Shown in pieces: positions 33,898 to 40,249 of a DNA stretch of 40,249 nucleotides. Within the stretch, counting starts at the first letter, position 1. Every line of letters starts with the position of its first letter. The notes under the pieces were generated by a model. That model searched no databases, was not told where the DNA came from, and was given only the letters and a program-made list of their open reading frames with translations. Made by a program: the position numbers and the translations under genes. This DNA is from Entrophospora sp. SA101. Its lineage: Eukaryota > Glomeromycota > Glomeromycetes > Entrophosporales > Entrophosporaceae. The DNA lies in the NCBI GenBank assembly GCA_958430865.1, contig CAUDNR010004171.1, positions 5,346 to 45,594 on the forward strand. Reading direction: 5' to 3'.

Positions 33898-34319
33898 TAG
33901 TGCAGGACACCTAGTCCCTACAACTTTTATTAGTCTTGCAAATCCTTTAACTCCTCCAAAAATGGAAATATGTGACCAAAAAAAACAATGACATTTTCAT
34001 TTTGTTGATATGTCATGTTGTTGTGGAGGAATTAAGCCCTAAAGTTGCACAAGTTTAACAAATTTGCTATGTTAATCCCCCAAAGTGACGTGTTACACGC
34101 AAATTTTTTTATATTAAAAATGAACGAATTGGAAGAATTGAAAATTTTGAAATCTGTATTGCGGATCTTTTATCACGTGATACTAATAAAGAGAATGCAA
34201 CATGCTAAATCTATTTTTAAAACACGTGACTGTAAAAATTTATTGCATTTTTGATTGGGTTTTTTCCCAAATCTGTAGCTGTGGCGCAGAAAGTTGTAGG
34301 GACTAGGTGTCCTGCACCA
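33898..34319. mobile_element. MITE with ~30 bp TIRs (GTGCAGGACACCTAGTCCC) and TA flanks
   Basis: Left TAGTGCAGGACACCTAGTCC continuing CTACAACTTT is mirrored at 34290-34319 with one mismatch. TA lies outside both ends (33896-33897, 34320-34321). About 422 bp, non-coding. Confidence 0.8.
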
Positions 34320-34359
34320 TATATTGCTTGTAGGGACGCCTCAAGTATTGTAGTTGTCA

Positions 34360-34935
34360 AATCATTCGTTTGTTTGAATTATTATCATTCTTTTATTATT
34401 TGAATTGTTATCATTTGAATTGTTATCATTTGTTTATTATTCGAATTGTGTATCATTCATTTATTATTCGAATTGTTATCTATCATTCGTTTATCATTCG
34501 AATTGACATCATTCGTTTATTATTATTATTCGAATTGACATCATTCGTTTATCATTCGAATTGACATCATTCGTTTATCATTCGAATTGACGTCATTTGT
34601 TTATCATTCGAATTGACATCATTCGTTTATTATTATCATTCGAATTGACATCATTCGTTTATTATTATTATTCGAATTGACATCATTGGTTTATCATTAA
34701 TATTCGAATTGACATCATTCGTTTATCATTATTATTCGAATTGACATCATTCGTTTATTGTTATCATTCGAACTGACATCATTCGTTTATCATTCGAATT
34801 GTATCATTCGTTTTGCTTGAATTATTCATTTTATTTAGTTTATTCGTTTTATTATTCGAATTGTTGTCATTCGAACTATTTGTTTATTCGTTTTATTCAT
34901 TTTATTCAAACTATTCGAATTATTCGAATAGAAAC
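34360..34935. repeat. Minisatellite, ~26-38 bp units (ATTCGAATTGACATCATTCG)
   Basis: Around 20 imperfect tandem units built from TTCGAATTGACATCATTCG followed by TTTATYATTATT of variable length. The units degenerate at both borders into TTCGTTTTATTCATTTTATT words and end TTCGAATAGAAACTTA, the same words that make up the MITE at 9060-9279. Spurious open frames here are products of the repeat. Confidence 0.85.
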
Positions 34936-35191
34936 TTAATCAAGCATTTAGTTGTATCTAGTGATTTTAATTTAGTTTGCCAGATTTGGTGACTCCAATA
35001 ACTCTGATCGCATGCTTGCAATATTTATTACAGTTTTACAACTTTAGGGTGTCAATGCTGAATTGTTGTAGTTTCAGGTAAAATTTAATTTTTTTTTAGG
35101 TAAATCTAAATATATATTTAATATTAATTAATATATTTTTTGTGATACATATTTGTGGCTGAAAAAAAAAATTTTTTTTTACAAATATACA

Positions 35192-36654
35192 ATGGAAAAC
35201 ATTTTAAATGAAAATAAGCATCATAACAATACTTCTACTGATAAAAACGATGAATATTCAAAGAGAAGAGATGAAGAATATGGGGAATGTCCAACATGCA
35301 ATAGATATAATACTGGTTATTCATGGTGTCAATCATGCAATCCAAAATTATTAACTGAAGGATGGTCTAGTGGCAATGAAACATTAGATGAGTTGATTAA
35401 AAGTACACAACTTAAAGCAACCAAATATGATAATTTTTATTATCTTCAATGGATTCCTTATAATGATTTAACAAATATTGAAAAGATAGGTGAAGGTGGT
35501 TTTGCAACTATATCCAAAGCTACTTGGTTAAATGGTGATAAAAGTATAAATTATGATAACAAAAGAATTAGTTATGATAGGACTGTGGCATTAAAAAAAC
35601 TACATAATTCACAGAATATTTCTAATGAATTTCTTAATGAGGTAAATTATTTTATTTTTCTATTTATTTTTAGATTTTTTAGATATTATCAATTAGTATT
35701 GTTGTAATTAAATATTTATTTATTATTTAGTTCAAAAATTATATGAAGCTTCACAATAAAGAAAATATAATTCATATTTATGGATTAACACAAGATCCAA
35801 TTACCAAAGAATATATATTTGTAATGACTTATATGGTAGATGGAAGTCTTCAAAATTATTTAACTAAAGATTTTAAAAATTTAAAATGGCATAACAAAAT
35901 TATAATTCTTTATAATATTATTAAAGGTTTAAATGATATTCATGAAAAAGAAATTATTCATCATGATTTTCATAGTGGTAATATTCTTCAATATAGTGAA
36001 AATATGTGGTCATTTATTGCAGACTTAGGATTATCATGCCCAGCTAATCAAACATCATCAGACAAAAATGATATATGTGGAGTACTACCATATATTGCAC
36101 CAGAAGTTTTAAAAAAGAAACCATATACAAAAGCATCAGATGTATACAGTTTTGGAGTTCTGATGTCTGTAGTATCAACTGGCCAACAACCATTTAATAA
36201 TTTGGCACATGATGAATATCTTGCAATGGAAATATGTAAAGGTGCAAGACCTGGATTCTCAAACAATACACCAAAATTCTATATTGAACTAGCATTCAAA
36301 TGCATGGATGCTAATCCAGATAAACGTCCAACTGCTGAAGAAATTTTTAATATTATTGATTTATGGTTTAGTTCATTTGAAAAATTTTATAAAATGGATG
36401 AAATAAAATTTGATCCTTCAACAATTACTGCAACAATTCATCCAAATGCTATATATACAAGCAGATTATTAAAATTTACAAACCTTCCCCAACCTGTGAA
36501 TTCCAGTAAGGTGACAGTTATTGGTAATAATAATGGTAATTATTAACATTTAATCATTGATTGCTTTCGTTTTTTTAAAATCTATATTAATATTAATTTA
36601 TTAATATCCACATTAAATATTTTTTTAGATTCTCAACAAATTGAATTAACTTAA
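35192..36654 (+). CDS. TKL-like protein kinase with N-terminal zinc ribbon
   Basis: Exon 1 35192-35641 (150 codons), exon 2 from 35731 to 36523 or 36535, and a likely last exon 36629-36654 ending DSQQIELT; without that last splice the frame stops at 36546. Residues 33-49 hold CPTCN...WCQSC (Cys 33/36/46/49), a zinc-ribbon-like module. The kinase domain starts near 96: Gly loop GEGGFATISKA (100-110), VALKK lysine 135, EFLNEFKNYMKLHNKENIIH helix C, catalytic loop HHDFHSGN (227-234), DLG 248-250 in place of DFG, and APE 273-275. The upstream in-frame ATG at 35153 is less likely because it adds a Lys/Phe-rich tail. His in place of Arg in HRD makes it a non-RD kinase. It belongs to a large kinase expansion typical of Glomeromycotina (inference). 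All catalytic residues are present, so probably active. Confidence 0.9.
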
Positions 36655-38809
36655 GTAATAAAAATATAAAATCTTGTCATTGTTTATTTATTTCCAAACT
36701 ATATATTCTACTACATGCACAATATTAATATTAATATAAATATGAATAAATATGGTCTGTTAGAAAATTAGACATTCTATTTGTATTCTATTTATTTTAA
36801 TTCATCTGTTGATATGGACAAAAGAAAAAAAGGTTTTATATAATGTTCAAGATTTTAATCTATTTATTTAATCTGTCTCAACTGTAAAATTGTATTATTG
36901 ATGAAGCTACAAATAGTCAATTATCAAATGTAAATTAATTGTGTCAATGTTGAAGAGCCAAAGCATGGAAATAAAAATTTTACTTCATAAATTAACCAAA
37001 ATGATTAGAAAATAAGGGAGTATCAGTCGTAATCAATTTATCATAAAATCATGTTTGCCATCCAAAGGTTGTGTTATTATTATTACCATTTATTTATTTT
37101 TTCATCAAGTACATAACTGGTCATCTGATCAATCCGTGAATACTTTCTAGTACATTTCCATTTTACCAAAAAGAAATTTTACAGAATCATCCTGTAAAAG
37201 AGAATGCTTGTGTATCTTTTTTACATTTTCTGTAAAAATTCTTATAGTTATAGGAAATGTTGCAAGTATGCAAGCGGAATTACAATCTTTAATGACAATG
37301 AGTTGGATTCAGGAAAATTTCCAAATATTGCTGCGTGTTTATAAGTTTTACGCAAGTTACGTCAATTAATTTCCGAATGCACAAATCATTTTCTGCATTG
37401 GAAAATGAAAAGAAATAAAAGAAATCAAATAACATAGTACTTAGATTTCGGGTGGCCGGACGTTTTGTTAGGATTAAATTCAAAGGTTTGTTTTTTTTTG
37501 TTTTATCCACATTATACCGTTTATCCAAATGGAATGCTTTGATGGAAAATATCTAAATGTTCTATATCAAGGAAAGAAAAACGGCGGACAATCTTACAAA
37601 TCTGCATTGTGCAAGACAAATATTGCCACCACCAATTTACAAAATGACATGTAAAAAGGACACATAAAAGCATTTTATTTAATTTTTCTCTTTTGAAATG
37701 AATAAACTTTTTTAGCAAAGATCTTTATTTTGACTTAAACGTTGTATATGTTGTTCATAAACAACACTCCAACATCCATATTCTGACCGGTGGTAATTAT
37801 AGCTGGAAGGGCCTTCATCTTTGCAATTTACGTAATTCTTGTTCCACCATGCAACGAATTGTTCAGGAGTAGTGAGCCATTCTACCTTGAGATTCAATAA
37901 TTACTTAGGGTCTTGAAAATAGTGTAATTTTTTGCACGAGAAACTTGACGTTAGAAGTGTTACATGTCGCAATCCAAAAAAAAAGAAACAAAGTGATCGC
38001 AAAGGCGGTTGCAACCAGGTATTGCAATCATCATCAAAAGTTGCAACCGGTATGTTAGAATGAAACATGTGCAATTAATTACAAAAAATCCCATTAAATC
38101 AGAATTGGTTGAAGCATTATAATACACTTATGGATGCTGTTTTTTAATTTACTAGATCTCTAGTCTCTTTTCATCACTCTCAAGAGAAAAGTTGTCCAAA
38201 TCATCCTTTATAGAATATCGATTATATTAACTTCTATATAATAATTATCCATAATAAAATGTCCTAAAATTTATTTGCAGTATATCCCATATAAGAATTT
38301 GTAAAAAGAATCCTTATTAATATTAAAAAAGATATTGTTACTAGACAATAAACCAACAAAAGTAAGCACAAAAATTATCCAGGGTCCTAAAAATTTTATC
38401 ATTATTATTTACAATATAAAGTAAATAAATGAACATATTTCACATATATATAGTATATTATCAATTTGTAGATATTTATGTATGTAAGAATTTTTGATTT
38501 GTTAGAAGAATAACAAAAAAATAAAAAAACTCTTACAAAAAATTTTTAATCTGCCACAGCAAACCAGATACTAAAACATTGTTATATTGTTGTCATTAGT
38601 AACATTTATCCTGTGGCTTTATGTGTGTGTAAAGAAGAAAATATAAAAGTAGATCTTTCTGCCTTTTTTTTTTGATAGTAATATAGTATTACCTATCGAA
38701 ATTCAAACAAACCCCCTTCATAATCATCATTATCATCAGAGGAGAAAGGAAAAAAAATAAAGGTATATTAATCTTTTTTTAATAAAAGATAGATTTCATT
38801 ATTACAATA
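36655..38809. other. Intergenic stretch between kinase and ASH2 homologue
   Basis: No supported gene. A minus-strand frame at 37712-37897 encodes a Trp-rich peptide (VEWLTTPEQFVAWWNKNYVN inside) that looks protein-like but is unrecognised and isolated, possibly a relic. Two other minus frames (37289-37718) show nothing familiar. Confidence 0.35.
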
Positions 38810-40249
38810 TTAAATAAATAGATCCCAATCTTGCGCTAAATATTTTGAGTCATCATATTCTTCTTCTATCTTTGGTTCTTGTTTTTCCTGTTTAAATTTT
38901 TTCGAATTTCCATCAGAAAATTCCTGTGAATTATTATTATTGTTAGCTAATATTGCTGAATATGGTCTTTTATTGACCATTGAAGCCTTGTTTTTATTTT
39001 GTCCTCTCATCCAATCCCATAATTCTATTTCATCTACAATATCGTAAACTACATCTTCTGCAACATATTCCATGTATCTTTCTGACATCGGTTTCCATTT
39101 GCATATTTCAATTTTTTTCTTTGATGATATTAATTTTTCTTTACCTTTACTACTACTGCGACTGTTGCTACTACTACTATTGTTACTACTACTACTATTA
39201 CTATATAATTCAAGTCCGGGATTGGGAGGTGGTGGATATTTGAAATGAGGTCCAAAATTTAAAGTACATGTCCCACCTCTAAACATTGAAACTGCTGGGT
39301 AATACCCCAACGATCCGTCATCTTCAATCAAATCATCATCTGCCGTATATTTATCAATTATAGGAAAAAATGAAAATAAATTTTCAAATGCTATTCCTTG
39401 ACATATTCCATTTTTATAGACTATTATCTTTGATCCTGGTAATGTTGGCAATTCTGGCTCTGGTGATAATTGTCTTTTCTTTTTTTCTTTTTCTTCTTCT
39501 GCGGCTTCTAGTTGTTGTCTTTGCCACCAAAATTCTTTTTTTTTTGGCTTTTCTGGTAATTCTAACAGTTTATTCATTCGACGAGTTGGCTTGAAATCTT
39601 TATATTCAAATATCGTTTCCCCCTTAAATAAAATAGGAATTCTTTGTCTTTTAGGTGCTTTATATTTATAACCTTTACTAACTTTTTTCAAAGGTGGTAA
39701 TGATATATAAATACCAATAACATCACCTGTTTTAAAAGGTTCCCCAAATTTTTTTACGTGTGACATATGAACCTTCTGTCCTGTAAGATCTCTTATTCCA
39801 TAACTATATCCATCAGATCCAACTGGAGAATTCCTATTGCCTACAAATAAATTTATATATTTTTTAATAACCTTAATAATCGTTATATGTTACCAAATAA
39901 TTATTAATTATAACCATGATTTACAGTAGTTGTAATCTTTTAATTATTTCCTACCTTCTCTACGTGCCCACCCAACTCTCACGTGTGCACCATCTTTGCC
40001 ATCAACTTTTCCTTCACCTCCACGATCTATAAAAACTTCGTAAAACCACTTTCCTTCTTTTACGGGACAGTTGGCTCTTGCCATTGAAAACCCGTGATCA
40101 GTTGTGGTAGTTAATTGATCACCACTAATCCATACTGAAAGACTTGCATCTTCTTTAGAAAGTCGCACTCCATATGGTCTCAATTCAGAGTTTCGATATT
40201 GTGTATAAGAAAATAATTTATCTGATTTACAAGGTAAATATTTAAACCC
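38810..40249 (-). CDS. ASH2/Bre2 SPRY protein of the Set1/COMPASS H3K4 methyltransferase complex (partial)
   Basis: Two visible exons, 39955-40249 (open at the window edge) and 38810-39840, joined by a 114 bp GT-AG intron of phase 1. The upstream exon reads LRPYGVRLSKEDASLSVW, GFSMARANCPVKEGKWFYEV and HVRVGWARREG. The next reads VGSDGYSYGIRDLTGQKVH, GDVIGIYISLPP, IIVYKNGICQGIAFENLF, YYPAVSMFRGGTCTLNFGPH then FKYPPP, and an MSERYMEYVAEDVVYDIVDE helix. These follow human ASH2L (PYGVRLS, SYSWRSKKGTKFH, FYKNGVNQGVAYKDIF, NFGPCFKYPP, DVLYHVETEV) segment by segment. The SPRY is expanded by a charged stretch rich in Glu/Lys (EAAEEEKEKKKR) and poly-Ser/Asn loops, and has a disordered C-terminal tail. 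The DPY30-contact helix is retained. The 5' part, including any PHD/winged helix, is outside the window. Confidence 0.93.

Noticed and set aside
34370..34564. Open frame in the minisatellite
   Set aside because: The peptide is repeated Ile/Tyr/His units dictated by the tandem repeat; it is not a gene.
34360..34935. CRISPR-like array
   Set aside because: Units are contiguous tandem repeats of variable length without unique spacers, in a eukaryotic setting.

Overview
This is a very AT-rich, intron-bearing eukaryotic window. Genes have several short introns (about 70-190 bp, mostly GT-AG, one apparent GC-AG). The families seen are Golgi SNARE, Set1/COMPASS ASH2, TKL-like kinase with an N-terminal zinc ribbon, SAM plus nuclease-like protein, ML-domain protein and TroA-like membrane protein. 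Together with dense, decayed transposons they point to an arbuscular mycorrhizal fungus close to Rhizophagus. The organism is an inference from composition and remembered family style; no search was run.

Layout. 1-1142 (-): 5' part of a Ser/Asn-rich gene running off the left edge. 2058-2540 (+): decayed secreted ML-domain-like pseudogene. 4090-8402 (+): copy A of a DNA transposon with ~280 bp terminal inverted repeats, TTAA flanks and a multi-exon DDE/D-type transposase. 8755-8953 and 9060-9279: two MITEs. 10408-11593 (-): a complete six-exon Golgi SNARE GOS1/GOSR1. 11728-12749: a MITE carrying a nested pogo/Tc1-like MITE. 12893-13816 (-): truncated second-family transposase. 14974-16275 (-): broken SAM plus PD-(D/E)XK-like gene. 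17504-17865 (-) and 21600-21960 (+): inverted duplicates of an unknown coding piece, flanking an intact five-exon TroA-like membrane protein gene (18832-20625, -). 23736-23745: assembly gap. 24416-28771 (+): copy B of the large-TIR transposon, nearly identical to A. 28790-32316 (+): decayed Helitron Rep/Pif1. 33898-34319: another MITE. 34360-34935: minisatellite. 35192-36654 (+): protein kinase. 38810-40249 (-): ASH2/Bre2 homologue running off the right edge.

There is no operon logic. Three housekeeping or signalling genes (GOS1, ASH2, kinase) and the TroA-like gene look intact or intact as far as visible. Nearly everything else is mobile or relic DNA. The most notable items are the TTAA-flanked large-TIR transposon pair, whose transposase has possible FYRC-like repeats at its N-terminus and whose two copies carry different disabling lesions; a Golgi SNARE with Asp where the family has the zero-layer Gln; and the inverted unknown pair around the TroA-like gene.
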